DNA from: Prinia subflava
Lineage: Eukaryota > Chordata > Aves > Passeriformes > Cisticolidae
NCBI RefSeq assembly: GCF_021018805.1
Contig: NC_086248.1
Location: 28,652,922 to 28,716,921 of the forward strand
DNA: 64,000 nt
Direction: 5' to 3'
The notes under the pieces were generated by a model. It searched no databases. It was not told the DNA's origin and saw only the letters and a list, made by a program, of their open reading frames with translations. Made by a program: the position numbers and the translations under genes. Shown here piece after piece: positions 1-14,049 of this stretch. Within the stretch, counting starts at the first letter, position 1; each line of letters opens with the position of its first letter.

Positions 1-3000
1 CCTATGCATTTCAGAAGGTGACACACCTTGGAGTTGCCTCCACAATGGACTGCGTGAAGTAGTCTAAGAAATGCCTAACTAGCTCCTCTGCTTATAAGTG
101 TAATTATTATAGAGGGAAAGTAACTTTCAGGCATAATGATGTGGGCAAGTAAGGCATTCTACTGTTAAAATTGTCAGCACAGTTACACTAAATGCACACA
201 TCACTGTAGTTGCCTCAACAATAAATAGATTTTTTTTTTGCCAGAGAACATGGTGAATTCCCTTGAAATCATGTTAAATTTGGCTGATGCTGGTTTAAAT
301 GGTCCCAAAGTTATGGAAGGCTAATCTAAAATCAAGGCAACTCATGCTGAATTCTGTTAATCTTAAAAAAATCTCCAAGAAAAAAATTGTTAAAGTATCA
401 ATTTAGAAATGGATCCAACGTTTATGTAAATCTTTTTTGATAACTAGATTATTACAAAAAATGAGAGGTTTGTGTTCTCCCTCAAACCCTATGTAGGCTT
501 CTAAGTTAGGATTCAGTAGCTCCTGTAGAAGGAGATGACAAAGGTCTTCCAGCTGCATAGGAGCAGAAAAATGGTTTGACTCATCATTTCTGTTAACTGA
601 TTCTTATGTAGCCCTGCATAAGGACATCAGAGAGATCAAATGTTTCATTTGGGTCACAGTGCAGTTATACCTAGTAAATTAAGCGTCATCTCAAAGGTAA
701 GAAAGCTACAGTAAACATATTCTGAGCACAGAAGGAAGAAGTCTGAATGCGAGAAAATTTGGATAAAGTGATGTAGCAGTGTCTATAATTAGACAGGTTA
801 TGCTCATGAAAAGCTGTCTTCCTGTTACAAAGCTGCAGATGATGGAAGGCCAAAATATCACTGGTATGAATTTATCAATCCAAGTTTGCATCTTTATATA
901 TGCATATCTTTAAACCGTGCAACAATTTCCCTGTTGACAAAAAGTCAAATATCTTGCTCTTTTTTGCGTTTGTATGAAGGAACCCTTTATGTCCTCTGTA
1001 GAGTGTACATCACTGACAGAAAGTTGGATTCTGCTACACTGAGTCTGGATTCTGCAGACTCACAGACCTGAAAGAGCCACCTTTTCAGTGGATGAAATTG
1101 CAGCCAGTCATGGTGACTGGCTGATAAATTAATCTTAATGTTCCATGGGGGTATGAAAAAATTATTGTGTATGAGTCCTGTTCTACTTAGAAGTTGAACT
1201 GCAATGTCAAGATACCAGGCCATGATTATTTAGTTATATTGTTTCGCTCTGTTTCATGTTGTCTTTCTAGTGGAGGAAAAAGCCTTAAGAGTCTCACCAT
1301 GGTTTAAAATAACAACAAAAAAAAGAAGTCTGCAAATGGAGTACTGTGAAGGAAAGCATGCTTCTGGGAAGTAACAAGCACCTTTGGATTTAGAAAAATA
1401 CACTTTGTGGGTGATCTAACCCAGCAATCTGCTTCCCAAAACCTCTACATCACAATTACACAATGGTGAATTGAATTGGGACCATGACCATATCTTGAGG
1501 ATGGAGAAAGGGAAGAGAGCTATTTATGTAAATAGAAAGGGCAAAAAGATGTGTTTGAAACTATAAAATCTCCTGCTGAACTGAATTAATGAAAGTGAGA
1601 AGATGATCTCAGTGTCAGTATTGGTACAGCGCTGTTTCATACCTATAATTAGAGATTCACAGGAGAATAGATTATAAACCTCCCTCCTTTGAAATTACCT
1701 ACCTCCTAACTTCTGGGTAAAACTGCTGGTGAAACATGCCTCTTCTGTTTCATTGAGTGCTGATGTCTTTTGCTTCAGCCGAGGCACTAACAGGTTTTGC
1801 TCCAAATTTCTCTTTCAGAAGAGCAAGACACTCTGTTGAGAAATAGGGCATTCAGATTCCTCCAGATAAACAGAGGAATGGAACCTTCTTTATCCTATGG
1901 CAGTGCTTAACCCAGGAGATAGGAATAAAAGGGAACTGCATCTCTTCAACTACATTTTTTGAATTTTCTCTGCAATACTTTTTCCACACACATCTGCCCA
2001 GCAAATTCAACTTGCATTTGCAAATAGTTTCAGGATATTTTCATAGGCACTACAACATAAAAAGAAAGAAAAGAAGTTCATATTAATCTAAGTTCATATC
2101 TCCAAGCATCATTAATTACAGCCCATCTCTCTGATTGTTTCACAGAACTTTGCAGATAGTACAGTAGTGGCCACTTGAGAAAAGTCTACTACAAGTTAAT
2201 TGGGTGTTTGCATAGCATTTGGTGTTCTAAGACATTTACTTCGTTAGGCATAGTTTTGGTCAGCTCACTATTAGGAAAGTATACTTTAGCTGGAGATAAT
2301 CCAGGAAGCCTCAGTATAGTTACTACAAAGATGTAAGGACTAATACTAAAAAGGTGGTGAACGGCATGTGAACTTTTCATGTTTTTCCAAACACTCTCAG
2401 TTTACTATATTTTTGTTTTGATCAGCTGTTTCTGTTCCTCATTTACAACCCTGTTAAATGTGCATCTTTAGTGGGAATCCAGTTTACATTGGAGAGAGAC
2501 TGTACATTATAGTTCTACAGAATCTATCCATAACAGCAATTTTAATATTTCCTTTATTATGTTACTTTGAAATCACTTCTATTTCCCCATAAACATTTCC
2601 TGTGACCATTTTTTTCTTCTGCTAGTGCTGAGCTTGTCCAATGACTCCATCACCTCTAAGCTATTGATCTGTCTGACATCTGATTCAACCTGCTTGCAGT
2701 TATCTGGAGTGCTCCAAAGATAGATCAAAGAGATTCATTACCTACTTCTCTGACAAAAAATTTCTAGAAGAATAACACTTTTCCTCAGTTAACAATAAGT
2801 TCATACTTCAGCATGTTTTCATTACACCAACATGTGTAAATGGGTATATTCAGACACAAATGCAAAGTTACTGCTGACTGCTGTTGAATCTTGTTCAGAT
2901 CTTCAGCTACCTTGTATTAAAATACATTTGTGAGTTCAATTTACAACAGCTTTGAGATTGGCAGAATTTGTGTTTGCACTTCAGAAGTTTAACTCAAAAT

Positions 3001-5705
3001 AATTCTTGAAAATCTGCACTAAAAATAAGGACAATTAAATTATTCTTTGTTTATTGCTTAAGAATTGTGTTTAGGTCACCTGAAAATACTAGATAAAAGG
3101 GTAGAAGCACAAAAGAGGTAGTAATCAGCATCTCCAGCACAGTGAAGTACAAAGTCACTCAAAAGCCAACAGAAATGGAGTGTGTGAAGGTCTGACTATC
3201 TATTTTCTTGTAGGACTAACCTGGTGGTTAAAAATCTGATTCTGGTATACAGATGTTACTATCACTGACTTCAGAGAGGTCAGGCCTATATTTTGTCTTT
3301 CTAGAAATTCCTTGTACTTTTAAAATTAATTGAAATTATACTGTAACTTTGACAAAACTGTACCTGCATTTTTGACTACTTCTATTGTATTATTATTATT
3401 CCATTGTATTAGTACAGGATTTATAATATATATTTGGCTTCTTAGAAAGATCTTAGTCATCTTACACACACAGAAATAACATGCAATATGAAAAAAGTAA
3501 GGGTGTTTTTGTATGGGAGCTAAGGAGAAACAACTCAGGTGCAAAAGGTGAGTCATTAATATTTAGGTCAGTAGAAATAAAAGCACAACTCAGTGGCAGG
3601 CAGACAGGACGAAAGAAACAGAGCGAGTGGGTGAGGCTGAAAGCAAGCTCAGAGTAACACAATAGGCTGGACTGACTCCAGGCACAGCATGGAAAACAAC
3701 AAACATAATGCTGACAAGATACACCCTAATGTGTGCTAGAGGCAAGGCTGAGAACCTATCTCTGTGGGAGAAGTGTCTTATTCTGTAATTAACTGGGAAG
3801 TATTCAGGAAGAGAAAATATTCAAACAAAGTGTGAACTTCTATGGAAAAACAGACTCTGCTAGCTAGACACCTAAATTAATATGTTGTAAGCAAAGTTAA
3901 AACTGTATCAATTTAATTACTTTAAGACATTGAACCACTGATAGTATTTTCTCTCTCTCTCCCTCTGTCTCTAAGATATTGGAAGCAGGATTGTTTTTCT
4001 TGTTCAAACACCAAGAGTTTCTTTGGTAATATATTCAAGAGATGCTCCAAGTATGTACTTTTATTCTTTGTATAGGTTGTACAAAGGGTCATAGACAGGA
4101 AACATAACTTTGAAATGAAGGTGACTCAAAGTAAATGAAGAGACATTTCCAGACTGGTGAGGCAGAAGTGAAGTTTTTAGCATCTACTTGGAGATGAGAG
4201 ATGTAGAAAGGACAGGCCTGGAAAGAAGTGTTACTTGAATGAAATGCAGAGGGAGAGAAAAACAAGCTCAGAGTTAGCCATCATTAGTAGAAACTGGAAT
4301 TAAAAAAATTCAATTAGAAACTGGAATTAGGAAAAAGGAGAAAAACAGAATACAGTTATAAAATCTGGCCTAATCTTAAGTCTTTGCCATTTTGAAAACA
4401 TAACATACACATAAGGGAAATCTAATGGGTTTTATATTAATGTAAATTTGTTAGTGAACTGTACAGTTTCACAAAAGTGAAAAGTTCATTGTTCATTGTA
4501 CCTATCAGGTTCCTCATTAATATACTCCAATGCTTTTCTGAATCTGTTTTCTCCAGCAACATGAAAGCTGAAGGCAGCACTAACATTCCAGTTTTGGTCT
4601 TTCTCTTTGGTGTTCTTGAGTATCGCAGGAATTCCCTATTGAATGCAGTGAATGCTTGTTCACGGTGTGTTATTCCTGTCCCTGCTTCCTCCAAAGCTTG
4701 TACTTTTGCAGGTGATCTGGATAGATTGCTCTGGTAGCAGAGTTGCCAAGCAAAGAGGTCAGTTGGCTGGGAACATACTTTAGATTCCCAGTAATACTGA
4801 ATGATGCTGGGAAAATTACTTCTTTTTTCTGTACCAAAGCTTTATCACCTCTGACATAAAAGTAATATTGACCTCACTTGCATGATTATTTTCAGATACG
4901 CAGTTGTAAAAGTCTCTACTTTTCCCTCATTCTAAGTGACTTTGGTGATGTGTTCCCTCATTTCAACATCAACTTATTTAATTAGTTACAAACTAACTTC
5001 ACTCAGTGATCAGTTTCTTCAGGTCGATTTTCTTCTCTGGCCTACTTTACCTGCTTTGTACCTTTTTCTTTTTCCAAATATTTCTCTCACAGTTAGTAAA
5101 GGGAAAAGAAACTTAGTTGAAAAAGTTGCAAAGTCAATGTGACTTGAACGAATGTGCTATTCAGACGTACTCATATGCAGATATGGCAGAAAAAGGAGAG
5201 CTTTCAAAATTTTCATAATTGACGGGACAGAGAAAAGAGGAATTCCAAAGAAACTGCCTAAAGAACAGTTAGCTGAGGCTCAAAAGAGATGAAAAAGCTG
5301 TAGATATTGACCTTCTTTTTGAATCCTCAAGAAGGATCAATAATATTGAGGTCACACACAGTGGAAGGAAAAAAAAAACACCTCAGAATCACATGATAGA
5401 TCATAAAGAACCTGTAAAAGAAGCATTCCAAGCAGAGTGAGGACTGAAATTAAAGTTTAAAAATCATTAAGGAATCTATGCTGCAAAAGCTAGTCAGATA
5501 ACAGGGAGGATGATCATTGGGTTTGCATAAGAGGTTAGAGACTAAGAGGTCAAATAAGTATGGTTTCCAAAACTAGGGAAATACTGACAGTTTAACACAG
5601 AGAGAAAAACATCTAGTGGAGGTTAAAAAAGTAGGCTGATCTACTGATTTTATATAGAATAGAAATGGTGATAGATGAACACATCTATAAATAAGGAAAA
5701 CTAAG
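1..5705. other. Gene-free intronic sequence
   Basis: AT-rich unique sequence. Short open frames occur on both strands, none with recognisable content. A 15-bp repeat (TAGAAACTGGAATTA) occurs twice near 4287-4328, and there is a short CT-rich run near 3951-3972. I see no transposon or RNA gene. Confidence 0.7.
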
Positions 5706-5752
5706 CTGTCAGCTGTATTCACAGTAGTTTTTGTGTTCATCTGAAATGTTTA
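5706..5752 (+). repeat. 47-bp exact direct repeat, copy 1
   Basis: Begins CTGTCAGCTGTATTCACAGT and is identical base for base to 6736-6782. Flanking sequence differs on both sides. Confidence 0.97.
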
Positions 5753-6735
5753 CTCACTCCTTTGGATTATGGATGTTGCTTATCTCAAACAGCTTCACTG
5801 TGTCTTTGGTTCTGCCAAGAAGAAACTCTTAGACTTGTTTATTCTTTAAGACTGAAAGTCTTGCATAAAAAAAGTGGAGCACTTCAGTGCCTCAGGATGG
5901 CTCTATACCATACTCACTGATTTGAAATTATTGCAGCAGTTCACTTTTTGTAATACATGTCTTTCTTTTAAATGGTAGGGATTCTGGGCTTGCAAATGAG
6001 AAAATAATTTAAAATTATTGGTGTGCTTCATATTCTTCAGGGACCTTCATTCTTCCAAATTAGAATTCCAATTTGTGAAGCACTCCAATAACTTTAAATT
6101 GCCGTGTACTCTAGATCCAAACCCTAAACTTTACAAAGTGAAGACCTTATAAAAGTGCTGAAATAATTCTGAATTAAATTACCATTACATGACTAGAATT
6201 TCAATTTAGATTTATTTTAAATCCTTAATTTAAAAAATCCTGATCTGAACCAACTACATAAATATAAATTCATATGTTCAGTTTCTGATGCTCTTGAATT
6301 TTTCAAAATCATGTTAAAAACTTCCTGTTTAATTATCGTGAATGTCAAAGTATTTTTGGGAGAAGCTGAATTCTTTAATATCTTTTTGAAAGGGACACTT
6401 TCTTTATTTTCTATTGCACAATATGTATAGATCTCAGACTATTTGCAGGTTATTAAGCTTTTCTGTATATGTCCCACAAAAACTCCTCTGTAGTTGCCAT
6501 TGACAGAACCATGTGATGATCTCCTGTGGTAGGCTGAGAAAGCCAGAGGCAGGAGCTGATCAACATTTGGAGAGCCAGCTCTTTCCCCAGTTCTTCCTTT
6601 TATCTTGCAAAACAGCAAGAATGTATATTGAAGCTTTTGTTTCAAGGCTTTACAATGCAAGATTTAGTCATGTATGTGCATGATTTTTGCTGACCATCCA
6701 CAACCTATCCTGTTATGAAGAACTGTTATGAAGAA

Positions 6736-6782
6736 CTGTCAGCTGTATTCACAGTAGTTTTTGTGTTCATCTGAAATGTTTA
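6736..6782 (+). repeat. 47-bp exact direct repeat, copy 2
   Basis: Identical to 5706-5752, 1,030 bp away in the same orientation. It is immediately preceded by a 13-bp tandem duplication (TGTTATGAAGAAC at 6711-6723 and 6724-6736), which suggests a local copying event at this site. Confidence 0.97.
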
Positions 6783-9700
6783 GTCAAACATAGTGTACCA
6801 GTGTTTATACATAAAACAAATATAAAGTCAGAGAAAACAGTTTCTCCACTATTCAGATACAATCTGCTGGATGCTCAGCCCTATTATACATATTTTTTGT
6901 GTAAAACCTTTGACCCAGAATTTTCTGGATGTTTGCGAAGCAGAGTGTGGAGCAGCATCCCATGCAAACAGAAAAATTTATGCATAGCACTTCTATAATT
7001 CCATATAAAACCATCTGAATGCTCAGAAACGTGAGGGAACAAGAGTGAAATCTGAATGCACACTTAATATATTGAGTTGATATGTTGGCATTTGAGTTTG
7101 CCATATAGAAATACAATTTTCCTCATAAATGTGTCAAATTGCCCAAAAATTCATTCAACTACAAGCATATTACCATTGTTACAGAAAAAGGTAAACAAGT
7201 ATGTGATATTCTTTATATTTTAAATAAAGAACAATGTATTCCTTCTTAGCCTGCTAAAGAGGTCAAAGAGATCTTGACACTTGACACTGATTTTTTTAAA
7301 GAAGGGCCACACTTACTGGTACATTCTGTCTCACAGTGTTTCATGGATGCCAATCACCTTAATCAGCTGAATAAACTCAGTTCATGCCTGCTGTGCATAA
7401 CTGAAGAGGTACAAACAAGCGAAGCACACCAGTGAAACTGGCTCAATGTTATGAATAGCATCAAAAAGGCATTAGGTTTTAACAGCTATGGAACTAGAAT
7501 CAAAATTCAGGAGATATGTAGTTATCCTGGTATTGAGTTTTATTTGACGCTTCCTAAAAATGGATTTTTGTGTCTTCTCTTGGCCAAAAGTAGTTGGAAG
7601 AGTGATTATTTAATTTTTTGTTACATTTTTTTTTACATTGCCATATACTTTCCATTATCTTTAAAAAAATACGTTAACATAATCACCAAAAGTTTGGACT
7701 TTGAATCTGGATAAGTCATGCAAATGTAGTGAAATATTTTCATCTTAGAGAATTTGTTTACGTCCCTTTCTCAGCTGTATGCCTTCCCTTTCAAGCCTAA
7801 ACTCTGAACTGCCTGGGACTAATTTAAGACTGTGGATGACAAAAATTGGTGTAAAGATATTTGTTGCAGTGCCAACGATGGTTGAGACTCCTGATAGGAA
7901 TAAAGTCCAAGTTTATCCATGCATATGAATATTTGTACAGTTTTCATGGAAAGTTTGTGGTATAGGTTGACTACATAGGATCAATACTTTTGCATATACC
8001 CAGTGCCCAGTGACATTTATTTACAACAAAGGTGCCTCCTAAATGCTCACAGTTTATCCTGGAAGTAGAGATGGCTCTTTCTCAAGACATCTGTAAACAG
8101 ATAAAATTAATTGGTTCCCAACTTTCTTACTTCCACTTCTTTTTCTGGGGAATCCAGCTTCAGTCAATAACGACATTACTCACTTTGTCTGCTGGCTTTA
8201 ACCCAGAGTCTTAAGGATCACATTATAGCTGTGGATTTGACCCAGAAAATCTTCCTTATGAGATCCTGAACCCATAGCCATTCTTATCACCAGGAAAAGA
8301 AGGGCAGTGCAGCGATGTATTGGTTTGGATCCATTGGACCTGCCAGTGGGAATTCCCAGGAGAGTTGCAAGTTGGTTCTCTGCCACCATCAGCTCTGTTT
8401 GAACAGGAAACTCTGCTTTTAACACCGAGAAGATCAGTGCAGTGGGCAATAAGATGTGAGAAATTACATGCAAGCAGTATGGTTATTCTAGGATTTGTTT
8501 TTCCCCATTTTTTCCAGCCATTTTTCCCTATTCCCAGTTACAAAGACAAGTGCTAAGAAAAGGAACAAAACTAATCAGATGGGCAACAGGAGAAATAACT
8601 ACTCACAATAAAAATATTTACTTCTAAGACATGTTGATAAAAGTTTTAATTTTGGAATATTGGTTAAATATGTTTTTCTGTACAAATTTATAGACTTTAA
8701 GGGAAATCAAAAACATCATAACTAGACAATTTTGGGCCAATTTTGGTTAATATTCAGGAATTTTAGGTCTTAAGTACCATACTTCAGAAAAAGAAAGGAA
8801 AAGAATTCCTCTGCCATGCTGACAAAGTGGAAATCACTTAATATGCCTAAAAATTTCTTGTCTAAAAATCCGTAGGGGGAATCTTACATATTCAGTAAAC
8901 CTTATGTGAGAATGACAAAAACTTGTTACATGAAAAATACATGTTGCATTTATTCGTAGCAGACCGTCTGTCTGAACATACTGTTCTTATTCTGACGTAT
9001 GAGATGAGAACCTATAATCAGCTGACCTCCTTTCATCTAGAGATAAGAGATTACTTTTATGGACTTGTTTGGGGGCTTTTTAGAAATTTATTTCACATGT
9101 AAAGAAATAGAAAGCTGGAAATGAAGACTGTGTAAATTTTATGCAAACGTTCCGTCTGCCTTGAATTCCAGACCCTATTGACAGAAACACTGATTTTCAA
9201 ATTTTAGGCAAAAATTCCTCAGATTTTGGCTGGTTTGATTCTTTTAACTATGAATTAATTGAAAAAGTAGGCTTTGCTTTTTTAAAAAACTAAGTGACTG
9301 TTGAGGAAGCCAAATTCAACAGTTCTCCCTTGTGTTTCATATTCAGTTAAAACACAAAACCAGAAAACATTAACCTGGCTTCAGATTTTACTGCAGCCTC
9401 TGCAAAGAGCTCTACCAGAAACTATCTTTTGGAGACACTCTTCATTGTGTGCCCACTGGAATTGCATCTGAGTTTGATGCCATCTACTAATATTAATCTA
9501 TTTGTTGTGTAAAAATCATTTTAAGAACACTAAAATACTCCAAATAAGTGTAAAAACACATGCTCCAAAAGTCTCTATCTATAATTACATAAAATTAAAT
9601 ATACTCTGAATATTGTGCCAAAACAGTTCCTGAATTTTATTTCCGTTTCTTCAGTTCACAATTGCCAGTGGCTATTCTGGCTAATGTTATTGGGTGTGTA

Positions 9701-10605
9701 CCATATTTTTTTGGAACTCTAGTGCTACACACTTGCCACCACTTTGTGATGTATAAAAGGACACATGATTTTAGTGCTATGAGATCTGGATTCTCAGTCC
9801 TCACTGTTGCAGAATTCTTTATACTAAGTCCAAAATTACAGATTTAAAAAAGAATGAGGATTTAAAATTGCGTATATTCCCCCTAGGCGTCGAATATTTC
9901 TGAGGCATTAAATTGTATAAAATTTCTAAATATCTAAACCTTGTCATCAGCTTGGCATACAGGCAACACAAACGTGACAGAAGGAATATTAAGGGGTAAT
10001 TTTATAATATCAATCTATCTGTCAACAGTATACAAATAAAATTTAGGCCCACATTGACAGATCAAATTAATAAGGAGAGCCAGGTACAGATTAAAAATCA
10101 GGGCCTTGAGAAGAGAAACCTGTGTGACTCCTGCAGAGAAATTTTTTGGAACTGATCAAGCCACAGGAGGTAAGAGAATCTCATTTGTATAGAATTAAGT
10201 AGAACCAAGAAATAGCACTTCAAAGCACCTCTTACAAAGAACTGAATATCTACTTATGTCAAAGACAGATATTACAGGTTGGAGGCTGACTAGAAAAAAT
10301 TCTGCTTATTTTCTCAAGGAACTGCTGGTGACTGTAATGAGGAAAGCTGGAAATGTATTGTGATCTGAAAATAAACTAATCCTAAAACAGCAAGTGCCTA
10401 TCAAGGCACTATCAAGAAGGCAAAGAAGAAAAACTATCAGTTCAAGACAATTAGTAGGAAAAACTGAGATTGTCAAATAAATAAACCAATTATAGGAGAA
10501 ATAAAAGTTTAATTTAATTTCAGGGTCCTATAAAATTTTTTGTAGTGACTAACATGAGTATGGATAAGTTTTCCTGAAGCAAAGTTAGGATATTAATACA
10601 TCATG
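6783..10605. other. Gene-free intronic sequence
   Basis: AT-rich unique sequence with chance frames only. I see nothing recognisable in it. Confidence 0.7.
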
Positions 10606-11190
10606 TAGAATCATAGAATCATTTAGATTGCAAAAGACCTCTAAGATCATTGAGTCAATCATTAATGTAACAGCAGCAAGTCCAACACTAAACCATGTCC
10701 CTAAGTGCCACATCTACACATCTTTTAAATACCTCAAGGATACTGACTAACCACTTCCCTTGGCAGCCCATGCCAATACCTGGCAATCCTTTCTGTGAAG
10801 AAATTTTTCCTAGTATTCAATCTAAACCTCTCCTAATGCAATCTGAGCCCGTTTCCTCTTGCCCTGTCAATTGTTACTTGGGGAAAGAGACAGCTCCCAC
10901 CACACTACACCCTCCTTTCAGGCAGTTGGAGAGAACAGTAAGGACCCTCCTGAGCCTCCTTTTCTGCAAGCAAAACATCCCCAGCTCTCTCAGTTGCTCC
11001 AGACTGGACCTGTGCTCCAGCCCCTTCACCAGCTCCATTGTCTTTCTCTGGGCTCGCTCCAGCACCTCAATGTCCTTGCTGCAGTGAGGGGCCCAGAACT
11101 AGACACAGCACTCGAGGTTTGACCTCACCAGTTCTGAGCACAGGGCAACAATCACTCCCTAGCCACGCTATTCTCATGATTTCTGATCTA
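10606..11190 (-). mobile_element. CR1 LINE 3' fragment
   Basis: The + strand begins AGAATCATAGAATCATTTAG, the complement of the CR1 tail, then reads back through the 3' end of the reverse-transcriptase frame. On the minus strand, 10874-11065 gives a peptide with KGLEHRSS and [17 protein letters not shown], which is the end of the CR1 ORF2 protein. It is 5'-truncated near the sequence complementary to the RNSVA/IVPLY region, which is usual for CR1. Right boundary is approximate. Confidence 0.9.
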
Positions 11191-11782
11191 TCAAATTGAT
11201 AACTGTTTCTCTGAGAAGGCCTGACAGTGAATATTTCCTTGGGTTTGAAACACTCTTTCATTTAGCCATCAGCTTGAGTACAAGATGTAGGAAAAACATG
11301 AAGAAGAATGAGGACATGATCACCTGCTGCTTTTAAGAGAAAAAGTACTGAATCCTAGCCAAAAAAAATAGGAACATCTGAGAGCATGTGACTTTGTTAC
11401 TAAGAAAATCAAAGCAATTTGTCACAGGTGCTAGAAAGCACTCCCAGGTTACCTTCAACAGTAGCAGACGAATCAATCAATCCATGTAAGTGTATGCCCA
11501 AGAGTGAAAGCGTTTTCCCATGCTGTAATTAGTATAATGACTGATAAATATCCAGTGGTTAAACATTGATAACAGATAACAAAGGGCTGATTATTGAACC
11601 CTCGGGATGCCTCAAGTCTGACTCCACACGGATGATTAAAAGTTGTCTGTAGGGTGTTAAATCTATTAGAAGCATTCAAGTATAACACAAATAATTCCCA
11701 GATATGTTTCAGGAGTAGAAAACGAAATTTCATGGTTTGTAATATCAAATGTTGCAATAAATTTACAGAGAAGGAAAAAAAA

Positions 11783-11902
11783 GGAAAAGGAAAAGGAAAA
11801 GGAAAAGGAAAAGGAAAAGGAAAAGGAAAAGGAAAAGGAAAAGGAAAAGGAAAAGGAAAAGGAAAAGGAAAAGGAAAAGGAAAAGGAAAAGGAAAAGGAA
11901 AA
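11783..11902 (+). repeat. (GGAAAA)20 hexamer array
   Basis: Twenty perfect GGAAAA units (120 bp), preceded by an A-rich imperfect start at 11772. The all-purine strand is the sense strand of ADGRB3. The Lys-Gly and Phe-Pro open frames across it are products of the repeat, not genes. Confidence 0.98.
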
Positions 11903-12082
11903 TCCTTGCCACAGTTTGTCAGCAGACCTTTTTTCATTCTTTATCTGCTATGAGGAATTTCAACGCAGACTTGAAATATTCTTCACCAGCTTTGTTCCAA
12001 TCGAGAAAAACCCAAACAAGTGCCTCATACATGAGAATTTAGGCAAAAGTTAGAGAAATTGAAATTAATTTGTCAAACAAAA

Positions 12083-12170
12083 GAAAAAAAGGAAAAAAAA
12101 AAAACACCAAAACAAAAAGCAAGAGGAGAAAAAAACCAAAAAAACTAAAACCAAACCCAAATCAACACAG
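12083..12170 (+). repeat. A-rich low-complexity stretch
   Basis: A-rich, T-poor sequence with AAAAC/AACCA variants, 180 bp after the hexamer array. It may be a decayed poly(A) or A-rich simple repeat. No flanking retroposed gene seen. Confidence 0.7.
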
Positions 12171-14049
12171 AGAGGGGGGACCTATTGTCTCATAATGTGA
12201 TTCATAGTAGGCAATGCAGTGAACAGAGAGACAACTACATCAGACAGTATGAAATACTGAAGAAGGGTATCTGGAATATTTTTCATTTCAGTGTTGGGTA
12301 CATAAGTAGAAATAGACGTGGAGAATCAGACATCTCAATGAAGCTTAATTCAATACTTTGCAGTAGTAGATGACATTACGTGTTTACGGATAATTGTCTA
12401 GTTGCTTTCATTAAAGAGGATCAATGAGGCACATGTCGATTATATAATGGATTTTTATGATAGCCTTTTATATTATGAACTCTGTGATGGCCTTCAAGAG
12501 TATTTGCTTTTGAAGCTATAATTCTATCCTTGTTTGTCTTCTGAATGCCTGGAGCTTCCTTCTCAAAGAAGGATTTCAACCACAACCACTTTTACTCTTG
12601 TTGAAGTTGGATCATTCTGAAAGAAAGAATAGCTTTTATAGAGGTAGAGATATCAAATTACACAAATTCTGTAGCTAAATTGATTTCCAAGAAAACAGAA
12701 TGAGGGGAAAATTCTGGATTCTGGGCATGTTTACATCATATTTACATTCTGGGTATTTTCTGCATCAGCAATTCTGATATAGCCCTGAAAGCAGGCCACA
12801 GTCCAAGACTGTTTCACAGTGCAAGAATGGGGCATACCTGCATTTCTACAGGCAGTCATAATCTACCTTACTTACTAGGTTGGTAGTTGGAACATTACTT
12901 GGTTCTGTAATTTTTTGTTCTGTCTGTGGTTCATTTCAGCCTGAAATATGCCTAGGGCTGTACTTGCAGCCTGGTACTTCAAGGCTCAATATCCTGGAGG
13001 GTGAGATACAGGTAACTCAGTCCCCTCACAGAGCAAAAATCTGAGAAATTTCTTTCCCCTTCATAGTACATAGAGATGTTTTAAAACTTTTTTTTCCCCT
13101 TGTGCTAATGCCAGTGCAAATATGGGGCTTATCCCTCACACACCAAAACTATAGCTTTCTGTGCCTGATTTTCCTCCTGTGCTAAGGAGATCAGCACAAC
13201 ATAAATACACAGTGCCTACCCAGTGAATTGTCCAAGGCCCATCCCAACCAGAAAGCTTTAGATCTGCCACAGCAAACTGAGGGTGCTAAGCATTCTCCAA
13301 TCATTCTCAAAAGGCTAAGCCAGAGATGCCTAGTATCTACACTGCTTCCCACCATATTTTAGAAGGGAGAAAAGAGAAATTTATCTCACAACCATTAAGA
13401 AAGCAGTTCTTTTCTATCAATTCTGAAGCTATCTGTGGGATTCATTGTATATAGGATCATGATAGAGTCCTGTGTTTATGGATCTGCCTTAAACCAGAGT
13501 TCAGGATAGATGTGTAAAATACGAATGACAGAGAAAATTCTTAAATGAAGAAAAAGAAATTTTACTAGTACAAATAAAACTTCTTCAATTACACTGGGGT
13601 CAGCTTAGGGAATAGAATGTATTGGGAAATGATTATTCTGCTGTTAGTATGCAAATCTGTAAGGATGTTTGATCAGCCTTGAGTGACAGCACCCTATTCT
13701 GCTGCCTGGCCAAGATTTCAAAGAAAGTATGAAGGAATCAAACAGAATCTGAATGTTTCCTGTGATATATTGAAAAAAAACCCAAACTGTGATTAGTATA
13801 ATTAATTAATGGACATTTGTAATCCATTCTTGCAATATCATAGGAAAAGACATCTCAAGGTCCTTCCCTGTTCAATGTATTGTATTAATTTGCATAACAT
13901 TTGCTCATTGTACCAGATAATAGGGTTTTTCCTAAAGCTGGTTAATAAGGATCCCAACCTCTTCAGAAAGGTGCTGAAATGTTTTTATTGCCCTCAATGG
14001 ATTAAGACAAAAAATGAGAAAAATATCTTATTCTTATTACACGTCCCTT

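Noticed and set aside
11473..11953. Phe-Pro and Lys-Gly repeat proteins on either strand
   Set aside because: They are translations of the GGAAAA hexamer array.
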